Part shown: positions 1 to 7,356 of the stretch, in pieces
Layout: each line of letters opens with the position of its first letter
Numbering within the stretch: the first letter of the stretch is position 1
Assembly: GCA_934486965.1 (NCBI GenBank)
Contig: CAKSQP010000012.1
Span: 1-24,801, forward strand
DNA: 24,801 nt
Direction: 5' to 3'
DNA from: an uncultured Eubacteriales bacterium
GTDB taxonomy: Bacteria; Bacillota; Clostridia; Oscillospirales; UBA644
Made by a program: the position numbers and the translations under genes
Notes under the pieces: model-generated
Databases searched by the model: none
The model's input: the letters and a program-made list of their open reading frames with translations, nothing else
Told to the model about the DNA's origin: nothing

Positions 1-11
1 TCCAAAGCCTC

Positions 12-200
12 GCAAGGCGTCAGCCTTGCTGCATTTTGAACTTCGATACAAGAAATTTTACTCTGCTACGAAACTGCGTAGCACTTCAAAACAAGATTTT
101 CGAGTGCAAGAAAAGGCAAAAGCACCGGATAATGCTGTCGCATATCCGGTGCTTTTAACGCATTATTGTGCCGAAAGGCGAAGTTTTGAAGCAATGCTTC
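12..200. repeat. Hairpin-rich intergenic segment, possible dispersed repeat
   Basis: This gene-free stretch contains several perfect short inverted repeats in series: GCAAGGC/GCCTTGC at 12-29 (4-nt loop), GCTACG/CGTAGC at 65-82, a 14-bp stem at 118-156 and GAAGC/GCTTC at 188-200. TTTTGAA near 33-39 is also complementary to TTCAAAA near 85-91. It has an open frame on the plus strand (26-223) but no ribosome site and no recognisable protein. Serial hairpins of this kind are typical of structured intergenic repeats. No second copy exists in this window, so the repeat status is inference. Confidence 0.35.
118..156 (-). terminator. Intrinsic terminator, possibly bidirectional
   Basis: A perfect 14-bp inverted repeat (AAAAGCACCGGATA, 11-nt loop, then its complement) ends in TTTT on either strand. 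It lies about 50 nt after the stop of the small lipoprotein gene and probably ends the minus-strand unit that begins with the EF-G-like gene. It could also act on plus-strand transcripts entering from the left. Confidence 0.65.
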
Positions 201-204
201 CTTA

Positions 205-417
205 TCAGTCCTCAGCCTTATAATTGCCGCTTTTTTCTTCAAGCAGTTTTACGTCCGAAAAGTCTTTCGGGTCGGAAGAGCCTTTCTTTTCGCTTTTGGC
301 GGGGATTTTCTGCACTTTCTTTTCTCCGCTCGGAACGGGCGTTTCGGCGGGAAGCGTCGAGACGGGGGAACAGCCGACAAGCAAAAGCAATATAATGCAA
401 ATTAAAATCTTTTTCAT
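205..417 (-). CDS. Small lipoprotein of unknown function (70 aa)
   Basis: This is a 70-residue protein with a textbook lipoprotein signal: two Lys after Met, a run of Ile/Leu, then LLVGC with the lipidated Cys at residue 16. The mature part of about 54 residues is Pro-, Lys-, Ser- and Asp/Glu-rich, has no hydrophobic segment, and is probably disordered. The start is the ATG at 417, preceded by CGGAG. It follows the EF-G-like gene on the same strand, separated by a G-rich terminator hairpin, so it may be read by leak-through or by its own weak promoter. I do not recognise the family. The lipobox and ribosome site make a real gene likely, but the short length leaves doubt. Confidence 0.6.
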   Translation of the reverse strand: MKKILICIILLLLVGCSPVSTLPAETPVPSGEKKVQKIPAKSEKKGSSDPKDFSDVKLLEEKSGNYKAED

Positions 418-426
418 AAGAACTCC

Positions 427-460
427 GAAAAACGGGGGGGGCGGTCAAAGCCGCCCCCCC
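427..460 (-). terminator. G/C-rich terminator after the EF-G-like gene
   Basis: A perfect 10-bp stem (GGGGGGGCGG with CCGCCCCCCC, 6-nt loop, 435-460) is followed on the minus strand by C and then TTTTT. It starts 16 nt after the stop codon at 476. On the plus strand the same stem is followed by TGC and a T-run, so it could work both ways. Confidence 0.8.
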
Positions 461-475
461 TGCTTTTTTATAAAA

Positions 476-2491
476 TTATTCTTCTTTGGTCTTCTGGTAT
501 TCCGCTATGACCTGTTCCGCGACGTTCGCAGGAGCGTCCTGATAACGCGCGAATTCGATATTAAAGGAGCCGACGCCTCTTGTCATCGAACGCAGATCTA
601 TTGCGTAATCCGCCATTTCCGACATCGGAACTTCCGCGACGACTTCCTGCATTCCGTCTTCCGCAGGGTTCATGCCGAGTATCTGACCGCGTCTCTTGTT
701 TATATCGCCGATGATGTCGCCCATGAGGCTGTCGGGAATATAAACTTTAAGAGTTCCTATCGGTTCGAGAATGGTCGGGCTTGCATTCTTAAGACCTTCC
801 TTGAAGGCAATGCTTGCCGCCATCTTGAAGGACATTTCCGACGAGTCTACGTCGTGATAAGAACCGTCGATAAGGGTCGCTTTAAGACCGACTACGGGAT
901 ATCCCGCCTGAATACCTTTAGCCGCACATTCGCGGAGTCCTTTTTCGATCGCGGGGAAGAAGTTCTTCGGAACGGAACCGCCGAAAATCTTTTCTTCGAA
1001 CAGCAGGTCTTCGCCGTCGTAAGGTTCGAAAACCATAAGGACGTCGCCGTACTGACCGTGTCCGCCCGACTGTTTCTTATGTTTGCCTCGCTGCTCGACT
1101 CTCTTGCGTATCGCTTCTCTGTATGCGATTCTCGGTGCTTTGAGGTCGACGTCAACGCCGAATTTAGATTTGAGTTTGCTTACGATTATGTCAAGGTGAG
1201 CCTTACCCATACCGCTGATTATCTGCTCATGGGTTTCGGGGTTCGTTTCATAGGTAAATGTGAGGTCTTCTTCCTTTAACTTCTGGAGACCCTGCGAAAT
1301 TTTTTCTTCGTCGCCTTTTGCTTTCGGCTTTATCGCCATGGAAAGGCAGGGCTTCGGATATTCGATTTCGGGAGCGTCCGCTTTTGCGCCGGAAGCGGAA
1401 AGAATGTCCTTTGTCGAGGTCTGCTGGAGTTTCGTTACAACGCCGATGTCTCCCGCGCCTATTTCGGGAACTTCGGTCTGCTTTTTGCCCTTGACGACGT
1501 AAAGTTTGCTCATCTTTTCCGCCGCGTCGTTTCTTGTGTTTGTAAGAGCGTCGCCCTGCTTTACTTTACCCTGCAGAACTTTGAAATAAGACATCTTTCC
1601 GACGAACGGGTCGGCTACGGTCTTGAATATTCTGAGCGCTGTCGGAGCGTTCGGGTCAGCCGCGGGTTCGGGGGTGTAGGCTGTCATAAAGTAAAGAAGC
1701 GGGTCGATTCCGAGAAGTTTTACCGAGGAACCCGACATAACGGGGTAGATATCTCCGTTTCTTATGCCGGATTTCATCGCGGCTTTTATCTCGTCTATGG
1801 TATATTCCTCGCCTGCAAAGTATTTTTCCATCATTTCGTCGGAAGTTTCCGCAAGCGCTTCGTTGAAGCCGTCTTTCATCTCGGAAACAAGTCCGTTCAT
1901 CGACGCGGGAATCTCAACGGGGACTTTAACGCCCATTTCGTAGCGTTTGCCCTCCATATCCTTGAGGTCGACATATCCGAGCGTTTTGCCGTCGACGATG
2001 ATGGGGACGTTGTAAGCGCATATCTTCTGTCCGAATTTTTCCTTTAGCTGAACCATTACCTTGTGGTAATCGGCACTGTCGGCGTCCATTTTTGTTATGT
2101 AGAAAAGAACCGGAATCCCTCTCTTTTTGCACATTTTGAACGCCTTTTCCGTACCTACTTTAACGCCGCTTCGCGCGGAAACGGTGATTATCGCGTATTC
2201 GCAGGCGGAAAGAGCCTGAATAACTTCGCCCGAAAAGTCGAATTCGCCCGGTGTATCGAGAATATTTATCTTATAATCGCCGTAGTATACGGGAGCTACC
2301 GCGGTGGATATCGAGATTTTTCTGTTTATCTCCTCGGCGTCAAAATCGCAAACCGTCGTTCCTTCTTCTCTCGAACCGAGTCTGTCGGTTCCTTTGGTGT
2401 AGTAAAGAAGTGCCTCTGCGAGTGCGGTCTTTCCCGAACCGAGGTGGCCTAAAAGGCAGATATTTCTTATTTTGTCAACGGGGTATTGCAT
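476..2491 (-). CDS. Elongation factor G-like GTPase (EF-G2 type)
   Basis: This 671-residue translational GTPase has the full EF-G domain order: G domain (about 1-270), domain II, then domains III-V, with the domain IV region around 'HGQYGDV' and a C-terminal domain V. G1 is GHLGSGKT (15-22) rather than the GHIDAGKT of true EF-G. G3 is DTPGE (79-83), where canonical EF-G has DTPGH, so the catalytic His is Glu. G4 is TKMD (133-136) instead of NKxD. These features place it among EF-G paralogues (EF-G2 / EF-G-like), whose roles vary between species and are poorly defined, rather than the housekeeping FusA. The start ATG has AAAGGAG upstream. The gene has its own consensus promoter with a palindrome over the -35 box and no str-operon neighbours (rpsL, rpsG, tuf). 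I am sure of the family and unsure of the function. Confidence 0.9.
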   Translation of the reverse strand: MQYPVDKIRNICLLGHLGSGKTALAEALLYYTKGTDRLGSREEGTTVCDFDAEEINRKISISTAVAPVYYGDYKINILDTPGEFDFSGEVIQALSACEYAIITVSARSGVKVGTEKAFKMCKKRGIPVLFYITKMDADSADYHKVMVQLKEKFGQKICAYNVPIIVDGKTLGYVDLKDMEGKRYEMGVKVPVEIPASMNGLVSEMKDGFNEALAETSDEMMEKYFAGEEYTIDEIKAAMKSGIRNGDIYPVMSGSSVKLLGIDPLLYFMTAYTPEPAADPNAPTALRIFKTVADPFVGKMSYFKVLQGKVKQGDALTNTRNDAAEKMSKLYVVKGKKQTEVPEIGAGDIGVVTKLQQTSTKDILSASGAKADAPEIEYPKPCLSMAIKPKAKGDEEKISQGLQKLKEEDLTFTYETNPETHEQIISGMGKAHLDIIVSKLKSKFGVDVDLKAPRIAYREAIRKRVEQRGKHKKQSGGHGQYGDVLMVFEPYDGEDLLFEEKIFGGSVPKNFFPAIEKGLRECAAKGIQAGYPVVGLKATLIDGSYHDVDSSEMSFKMAASIAFKEGLKNASPTILEPIGTLKVYIPDSLMGDIIGDINKRRGQILGMNPAEDGMQEVVAEVPMSEMADYAIDLRSMTRGVGSFNIEFARYQDAPANVAEQVIAEYQKTKEE

Positions 2492-2522
2492 TTTTGATTG
2501 CTCCTTTCAAGGGCCGTCGCCC
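2492..2522 (-). promoter_or_regulatory. Hairpin plus ribosome-site leader module of the EF-G-like gene
   Basis: Immediately before the start codon is GGGC-GACG-GCCC (a 4-bp hairpin) followed by exactly 19 nt, TTGAAAGGAGCAATCAAAA, and then ATG. The leader of the aldolase gene (22356-22386) has the same layout and spacing. The ribosome site AAAGGAG sits next to the hairpin, so the stem could protect or expose it. Confidence 0.5.
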
Positions 2523-2564
2523 TATAATTATATAATATAAAAAGTTGAGATAACTTTCTTTGAA

Positions 2565-2593
2565 ATTATAACATTTTATTGACAAGTTGTCAA
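2565..2593 (-). promoter_or_regulatory. Sigma-A promoter of the EF-G-like gene
   Basis: On the minus strand, TTGACA (2593-2588), a 17-nt spacer and TATAAT (2570-2565) form a perfect consensus. Transcription should start near 2558, giving a leader of about 67 nt. The first part of that leader can fold as AAAGTT-atctc-AACTTT (2541-2557). Confidence 0.85.
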
Positions 2594-2594
2594 T
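2578..2594. promoter_or_regulatory. 17-bp palindrome over the -35 box (putative operator)
   Basis: ATTGACAAGTTGTCAAT is a perfect palindrome (8-bp arms around one central base). It contains the whole -35 hexamer of the minus-strand promoter in one arm and a second TTGACA, facing the other way, in the other arm. This symmetry is what a dimeric regulator would bind. No regulator is encoded beside it. Confidence 0.5.
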
Positions 2595-2641
2595 AGGTAA
2601 CAATTTATACATATAAAAATCACAAATTGCCGCTTTTATGA

Positions 2642-2674
2642 CAAAAAAATCCCTTTCCTTTTTCAGGAAAGGGA
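2642..2674 (-). terminator. Terminator of the obgE/beta-helix unit
   Basis: TCCCTTTCCT and AGGAAAGGGA (2650-2674, 5-nt loop) form a 10-bp stem that on the minus strand is followed by seven T residues. It lies 17 nt after the stop codon of the beta-helix lipoprotein gene. Confidence 0.85.
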
Positions 2675-2690
2675 CAATATCTGTACTTTT

Positions 2691-5300
2691 TTAACTTTCG
2701 CCTGCGTCTTCGCCCTCTTCATCGTTATCGCCCGCGTTCGCGTCGTAACCTTTGATCGAAAACTGTTCTTTAAGCGTTCCGCCTGAGACGTCCGTTTTCA
2801 TATAGGTCGTGCTTATCGCCGCGAATATCTTTTCGGAACGGACGATATTCCCGACCGCCGAAGTATTTCCCGCGGACTGCGAAATATGGTTTCCTTTCGG
2901 GATATCGGGGAAAATGTTTCCGCAGACAAGGGAAGTGCCTCCGTAGACAAGCACGGCGTTGTCTCCCGCCTGTTTGAAAATACCCGAATATATGCCGCAG
3001 TTCCCGTTTCTTATCACGGCTGCGGACGAGACCGTTCCGCCCGTTACCGTGCCGTAAACGTCGACTTTTCCTTTATTCGTCGTTTCGGAACTGAAATGGT
3101 ATCCGTCCGACGGTGCTGAAATCGTTGAAAGGAAGACAGCGTTCTCGGTATTTGAAACGTAAACGGAAATTTTATTGTTTATAAGGCAATTTCCGACTGC
3201 GATGATTTTTGCGGCGTCGGACGTACCGTTCGTTTCGGAAGTCAGGCTTATTCCGACATTCTGACCGTCCGAAGTGTTCTGCAAAAGGACAGCCCTGCCG
3301 CCCGAGACCTCAATGCTTCTGCCGTGTTTTTCCGCATAATCGGTATATCCTCCGTTTGAAAAACCGTCGGTCGAAAATCTGCAGAACGCCGTAAGGACGT
3401 TTTCACAGTTTTTTAAGAGTATGTTTTCAAAGAGGGAAGAGCCTGTAACGTCCGAAATTCTTCCGTTCGAAACGTTCGAGAAGAGAATTCCGTTCGGAGT
3501 GTTGTCGAGTTTTATTCCGCTTACTTTAACGCCCGAAACGTTTTCCGCCGCGATCATGTATGTCGACGGCAGGTTTCCTTCGGAAAGGAACGCCGCCGCG
3601 TCGGTAAAGGCTTTGCAGGAAAGCGTAATTTCCGCAACTCCCGAATTTTTCTGCATGGTTATGAGGGGAGACGCTCCTACCGAGTTCGTTTCGTAAACGA
3701 GTTTCGTCGAGAAAGAGGAATTGTCTGTTCCCGTCCCGATGAGATAGACGTCTTCGCGGAGAACGAACGGTGTTTTTACGCTGTATGTTCCCGCGTCCAG
3801 AAGGACTGTTCCCGCGCTGTTCTGAACTGCGGCGTCGATTGCCGCCTGCAGTAAAGGTCCGTTGTCGTCGGCGTCGGGGGAAACTCCGAAATCCGATGCC
3901 TTTATATAACTCTTGTTTTTCGGGGAAAGGGAGGACGATGTATAGACTGCCGAAAGATCGGGCGTCGGAACGGAATATCCGCTCTTTTCGTCGTTCTGGA
4001 TATAGTTTCCGCCCTCGATAACGGTGTCGGCAAGGAAAGTGCAGTCAATGAACATTCCGACTCCGTAATTATTAAGGATACCGAGCGATTTGGAAATTTC
4101 GAAATGGGAAAAAAGCACGGAAAGCGTTTCGTCGCTTGATTCTATCGCTCTTTCATGCCAGCCGACATACGAACAGTTGACGACCGATGTCAGCCCCGAA
4201 CCCTCCGACTTCATCGCAGTATCGGGAAAGCCGACAAACCTGCAGTTCGAGACGACCGCCTCGCTCTTATAGTTTTGTCCGAAATAAAGACCTGTCGAAC
4301 CCGAAAGCCCGTTTGAACCGAAAGTCGAACTTTCGAATACAAGCCCGTTCTTGCCCGCCTCTTCGGTATAGACCGAAGTCTGACAGTTGACTGTCGAACA
4401 CTTTGTCACCGTGAGCATTCCCTCGCCCGTCTGCGGCATATTGACGTAAATTCCCGTTTTCGCGGTGTCGACCGAGCAGTTGTAAAGGGAAATGTCTGCG
4501 GCGTTTCCTATATATATGCCGACAGTGTTTGCGGTAATGAAATTTGTGACGTCCGAAGAATCAAAATTGTCGGGAGCGACAAATTTCGGGTCGTTATACA
4601 AATATACGGGGCTTACCGAGATGTCGCAAAGCGAAGTGTAACCCTCGGTGCTTTCGATTCGGATACCCTCGGAAAACGCTGTGACGAACACATTTCTTAC
4701 GGTCGCGTTTTTCGCCGCGGTAAGTTCTATGCCTTTATAGCAGTTCGGAAGCGAAATGTTTTCGAGCGTGACATTTTCGCAGCGTGCCGCCGAAATTGCA
4801 TAACCGAAGCCCTCGTCTTCGGAATAATTCTGATTTTCGTACCATATCTTTATACCGGATATGGTGCAGTCGTTTCCCGTTTTGATTATCGCCGCAGATT
4901 TGTTTTCTTCGGTTTTTAACGCAACGAGAACCGTTTCCGCGGTGCTTCCCGATTTGGTGTTCGGGGACGAAAAATCGCCGCGCAGAGAAACGTTGTCGGG
5001 AAGATTTATCGGCTTTGCAAGGCGGTATGTCCCGCCCTTGAGATAGACAGTGCCGCCCGTTTCGGCAGCCTTGTCTATGAGTTCCTGTATCTTTGCCGAA
5101 CAGTCTTCCGCCGAAGTCGGGGCTTCCGCAAAGTAATTCGCCGCAAAGACCGAACCCTCCGCCGAAACTATCGCGGTCTTTCCGTTTTCGGGAAGGACCG
5201 ACGCCGTCTGAACGAGCCCTAAATTCTCGGAAGACGAACAGCCGCCGAGCAAAGCAAGGGAAAGCAGCAGCGCCGCAATAAATCCTGTTTTCTTTTTCAT
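2691..5300 (-). CDS. Surface lipoprotein with two pectate-lyase-type beta-helix modules
   Basis: The protein is 869 residues from the ATG at 5300, chosen because GAGGAA lies just upstream (an in-frame TTG at 5321 would overlap obgE). A lipoprotein signal ends in LLGGC with Cys21. The mature protein holds two tandem right-handed beta-helix modules of the pectate lyase 3 type. The first opens around residues 35-110 (ending in GGTVYLKGGTYRL). The second opens with DFGVSPDADDNGPLLQAAI near residue 470. Both continue as many short repeats with Asn/Cys-ladder patterns such as 'VTLENISLPNCYKGIEL'. The C-terminus is acidic (NDEEGEDAGES). The family binds or cleaves polysaccharides at the cell surface; no catalytic residue can be assigned by eye. 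The gene starts 10 nt after obgE and is probably cotranscribed with it, an unexpected partner. Confidence 0.8.
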   Translation of the reverse strand: MKKKTGFIAALLLSLALLGGCSSSENLGLVQTASVLPENGKTAIVSAEGSVFAANYFAEAPTSAEDCSAKIQELIDKAAETGGTVYLKGGTYRLAKPINLPDNVSLRGDFSSPNTKSGSTAETVLVALKTEENKSAAIIKTGNDCTISGIKIWYENQNYSEDEGFGYAISAARCENVTLENISLPNCYKGIELTAAKNATVRNVFVTAFSEGIRIESTEGYTSLCDISVSPVYLYNDPKFVAPDNFDSSDVTNFITANTVGIYIGNAADISLYNCSVDTAKTGIYVNMPQTGEGMLTVTKCSTVNCQTSVYTEEAGKNGLVFESSTFGSNGLSGSTGLYFGQNYKSEAVVSNCRFVGFPDTAMKSEGSGLTSVVNCSYVGWHERAIESSDETLSVLFSHFEISKSLGILNNYGVGMFIDCTFLADTVIEGGNYIQNDEKSGYSVPTPDLSAVYTSSSLSPKNKSYIKASDFGVSPDADDNGPLLQAAIDAAVQNSAGTVLLDAGTYSVKTPFVLREDVYLIGTGTDNSSFSTKLVYETNSVGASPLITMQKNSGVAEITLSCKAFTDAAAFLSEGNLPSTYMIAAENVSGVKVSGIKLDNTPNGILFSNVSNGRISDVTGSSLFENILLKNCENVLTAFCRFSTDGFSNGGYTDYAEKHGRSIEVSGGRAVLLQNTSDGQNVGISLTSETNGTSDAAKIIAVGNCLINNKISVYVSNTENAVFLSTISAPSDGYHFSSETTNKGKVDVYGTVTGGTVSSAAVIRNGNCGIYSGIFKQAGDNAVLVYGGTSLVCGNIFPDIPKGNHISQSAGNTSAVGNIVRSEKIFAAISTTYMKTDVSGGTLKEQFSIKGYDANAGDNDEEGEDAGES

Positions 5301-5310
5301 AGTCTGTTCC

Positions 5311-6582
5311 TCAGATAACAAAGTCGAATTCGAAGTCGTAAATACTTACCGTGTCGCCCTCTTTGATTCCCGCCGCGCGGAGTTTGTCGATAACTCCCGA
5401 AACGTTGAGGATCTTTTGGAAATACTGAAGAGATTCATAATCGTCGAAGTTTATTCCGCGCATTATATGGAGAAGTTTTGCGCCCTCGACCATATAAACG
5501 CCGTCTTTTATTTCGATTGTGATATCTCCCGCGTCGCCGAGGTCTGTTTCCTCTTCGACATATTCGGGTTCGTAGACCTTGACGGGGGGCAGTTTTTCGA
5601 CTTTTTCGTATACCTTATATAATAAGTCGCGGACTCCCGTATGCGCCGCCGCGGAAATTTCGTAATATTCAAGACCGTTTTCTTTTGCGTACCGTCTGAA
5701 TTTCTCGGCAACTTCGCCGTCGGTTATTATATCGGCTTTGTTCCCGACGACTATCTGCGGGCACGCAGCCAGAAGTTCGCTGAAATTTTCAAGTTCCTTG
5801 TTTATCGTTTCATAGTCTTCAACGGGGTCTCTGCCCTCGCTGCCGGAAATATCGACGACGTGCAGAAGAAGTCTGCATCTTTCGATGTGTCTCAGAAACT
5901 CATGTCCGAGTCCCTGTCCTTCGGATGCTCCCTCTATTATTCCGGGAATGTCCGCCATGACGAACGAGGCTTCGTTTTCAAGTTTTACAACGCCGAGGCT
6001 CGGCGTAAGGGTAGTGAAATGATAGTTTGCTATCTTCGGCCTTGCCGCCGACGAGACCGAAAGCAAAGTGCTTTTCCCGACGTTCGGGAAGCCTATAAGC
6101 CCGACGTCCGCTATCATCTTGAGTTCAAGGATAATTTCCTTTTCTTCTCCGGGAATTCCGGGTTTCGCAAAGCGCGGAGCCTGTCTTGTCGGGGTCGCGA
6201 AATGTCTGTTTCCCCAGCCGCCTCTGCCGCCTTTTGCTATAATGAAATCGTTGCCGTCGCTCATGTCTTTTATTACAAGACCCGTCTTCTTATCTTTGAC
6301 GACCGTCCCTTTCGGAACGCGGATATAAAGGTCTTTTCCGTTCTTTCCGAACATCTTCGAGCCTTTTCCGTTTTCACCGTTTTCGGCAACGAATCTGTGC
6401 TTGAAACGCAGGTCGGCAAGGGTGTTGAGGTTGTCGGCTACCGTCAGAATGACGTCTCCGCCCTTTCCGCCGTCGCCGCCGTCGGGACCGCCCGCCGCAA
6501 CGTATTTTTCTCTGTGGAAAGCAACGGCTCCGTCGCCGCCGTTTCCCGCTTTTACATATAAATCAGTGCTGTCTGCAAACAT
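5311..6582 (-). CDS. obgE: Obg family GTPase
   Basis: This 423-residue essential GTPase is linked to 50S ribosome maturation and to sensing GTP/(p)ppGpp. Its order is: a Gly-rich Obg fold (1-158, with GGPDGGDGGKGGDV and KGGRGGWGNRHFATP), a G domain with GFPNVGKST near residue 165, DIPG, and NKAD, and a C-terminal OCT domain ending in GDTVSIYDFEFDF. The ATG at 6582 is preferred over the in-frame GTG two codons earlier because AGAGGTGA sits 2 nt before that ATG and overlaps the GTG. It follows rplU and rpmA in the order usual for bacteria, but a terminator and a separate leader hairpin lie between. The beta-helix lipoprotein gene follows after 10 nt. Confidence 0.97.
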   Translation of the reverse strand: MFADSTDLYVKAGNGGDGAVAFHREKYVAAGGPDGGDGGKGGDVILTVADNLNTLADLRFKHRFVAENGENGKGSKMFGKNGKDLYIRVPKGTVVKDKKTGLVIKDMSDGNDFIIAKGGRGGWGNRHFATPTRQAPRFAKPGIPGEEKEIILELKMIADVGLIGFPNVGKSTLLSVSSAARPKIANYHFTTLTPSLGVVKLENEASFVMADIPGIIEGASEGQGLGHEFLRHIERCRLLLHVVDISGSEGRDPVEDYETINKELENFSELLAACPQIVVGNKADIITDGEVAEKFRRYAKENGLEYYEISAAAHTGVRDLLYKVYEKVEKLPPVKVYEPEYVEEETDLGDAGDITIEIKDGVYMVEGAKLLHIMRGINFDDYESLQYFQKILNVSGVIDKLRAAGIKEGDTVSIYDFEFDFVI

Positions 6583-6616
6583 AATCACCTCTGCCCGTCG
6601 GGCTTGATATAATATA
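6583..6616 (-). promoter_or_regulatory. obgE leader hairpin and weak -10
   Basis: Between the rpmA terminator and obgE there is a TATATT-like -10 (6616-6611) without a convincing -35, then GCCC-GAC-GGGC (6603-6593), a perfect small hairpin ending right at the ribosome site AGAGGTGA. The arrangement resembles the hairpin leaders at 2492-2522 and 22356-22386. Confidence 0.35.
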
Positions 6617-6629
6617 ACAGAAGTATAAA

Positions 6630-6661
6630 TAAAAAAGGCTTACAGCCTTTCACTGTAAGCC
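6630..6661 (-). terminator. Terminator between rpmA and obgE
   Basis: GGCTTACAG and CTGTAAGCC (6637-6645/6653-6661) make a perfect 9-bp stem with a 7-nt loop, followed on the minus strand by TTTTTT. It should cut rplU-rpmA transcription partly or wholly, so obgE expression is likely set apart from the ribosomal protein genes. Confidence 0.85.
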
Positions 6662-6691
6662 GATTTTATCCGATTGACTGAAAGGCATGCC

Positions 6692-6946
6692 TTATTCGGC
6701 AGCTATTCTGACTCTCTTCTTGCCTTTTCCGAAAGTTTCGAATTTAACTACGCCGTCGGTGAGAGCGAACAGAGTATCGTCGGAACCTTTACCGACATTT
6801 TCGCCGGCGTGGATCTTGCTTCCTCTCTGTCTTACGAGAATGTTTCCGGCCAATACGAACTGACCGTCGGCTCTCTTAACACCAAGACGTTTTGACTCGG
6901 AATCTCTTCCGTTTTTGGTAGAACCTACACCTTTCTTATGTGCCAT
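6692..6946 (-). CDS. rpmA: 50S ribosomal protein L27
   Basis: This 84-residue L27 begins MAHKKGVGSTKNGRDSESKR and continues with RQRGSKIHAG, so it is complete. The N-terminal tail reaches toward the peptidyl transferase centre. Most Firmicutes make L27 with an N-terminal extension of about nine residues (ending in QFFA) that is cut off by the protease Prp, encoded between rplU and rpmA. Here the protein starts directly at the mature-type end, and only 21 nt separate it from rplU, leaving no room for prp. The start ATG follows AGGAGGTG. Confidence 0.97.
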   Translation of the reverse strand: MAHKKGVGSTKNGRDSESKRLGVKRADGQFVLAGNILVRQRGSKIHAGENVGKGSDDTLFALTDGVVKFETFGKGKKRVRIAAE

Positions 6947-6967
6947 TAAAAAACACCTCCTACTTTC

Positions 6968-7279
6968 TTACGCGTTGATTGCCGTTACTACTATTTTTGT
7001 ATACGGCTGTCTGTGACCCATGCGTCTGCGGTAACCTTTCTTAGCCTTGTACTTGAAGATACGGATCTTTTTGCCTTTGCCGTTCTTCTCGACTTTGGCT
7101 TCGACTTTCGCACCGTCGATATAGGGGGCGCCCGTTTTCAACGAGCCGTCTGCGGATACGAGCAATACTTTGTCGAAGACTACTGTGTCTTCTGCTGCGG
7201 CGTCGAGTTTTTCGATGAAAAGGGTATCGCCCTCTTCAGCCTTATACTGCTTTCCGCCTGTTACGAAAACTGCGTACAT
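6968..7279 (-). CDS. rplU: 50S ribosomal protein L21
   Basis: This 103-residue L21 is of full family length. It begins MYAVFVTGGKQYKAEEGD, has the conserved KGYRRRMGHRQPYTKI block near the C-terminus, and binds 23S rRNA domain I. It is the first gene of its unit, with a strong promoter and a structured leader of about 70 nt, and rpmA follows after 21 nt. The ribosome site AAGAGG precedes the ATG. Confidence 0.97.
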   Translation of the reverse strand: MYAVFVTGGKQYKAEEGDTLFIEKLDAAAEDTVVFDKVLLVSADGSLKTGAPYIDGAKVEAKVEKNGKGKKIRIFKYKAKKGYRRRMGHRQPYTKIVVTAINA

Positions 7280-7350
7280 TTTTTTACCTCTTTATAAAAG
7301 TCTCGCTATCAAGGCAGTGCATTGCACTTTTGAAACCTCTGCTATGCGGC
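7280..7350 (-). ncRNA. Probable L21 leader (ribosomal protein autoregulation)
   Basis: The untranslated leader of rplU is about 70 nt. It starts with a GCCGCATAGC stretch, then AGAGG, a perfect hairpin AGTGC-AAT-GCACT (7316-7328) and finally the ribosome site. Firmicutes often carry an L21 leader RNA at this position. I match it on position and general layout only and cannot confirm the covariance model by eye. Confidence 0.45.
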
Positions 7351-7356
7351 TCTACC

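Noticed and set aside
224..1279. Long open frame (351 aa) on the plus strand opposite the EF-G-like gene
   Set aside because: It lies antisense to a clear conserved gene and runs through its terminator, and has no ribosome site or recognisable domain.
5641..6561. Open frame of 306 aa opposite obgE
   Set aside because: It is antisense to a conserved gene; the composition reflects the complementary codons.
6682..6693. Palindrome AAGGCATGCCTT at the end of rpmA
   Set aside because: It overlaps the stop codon region, has no T-run, and the true terminator follows immediately.
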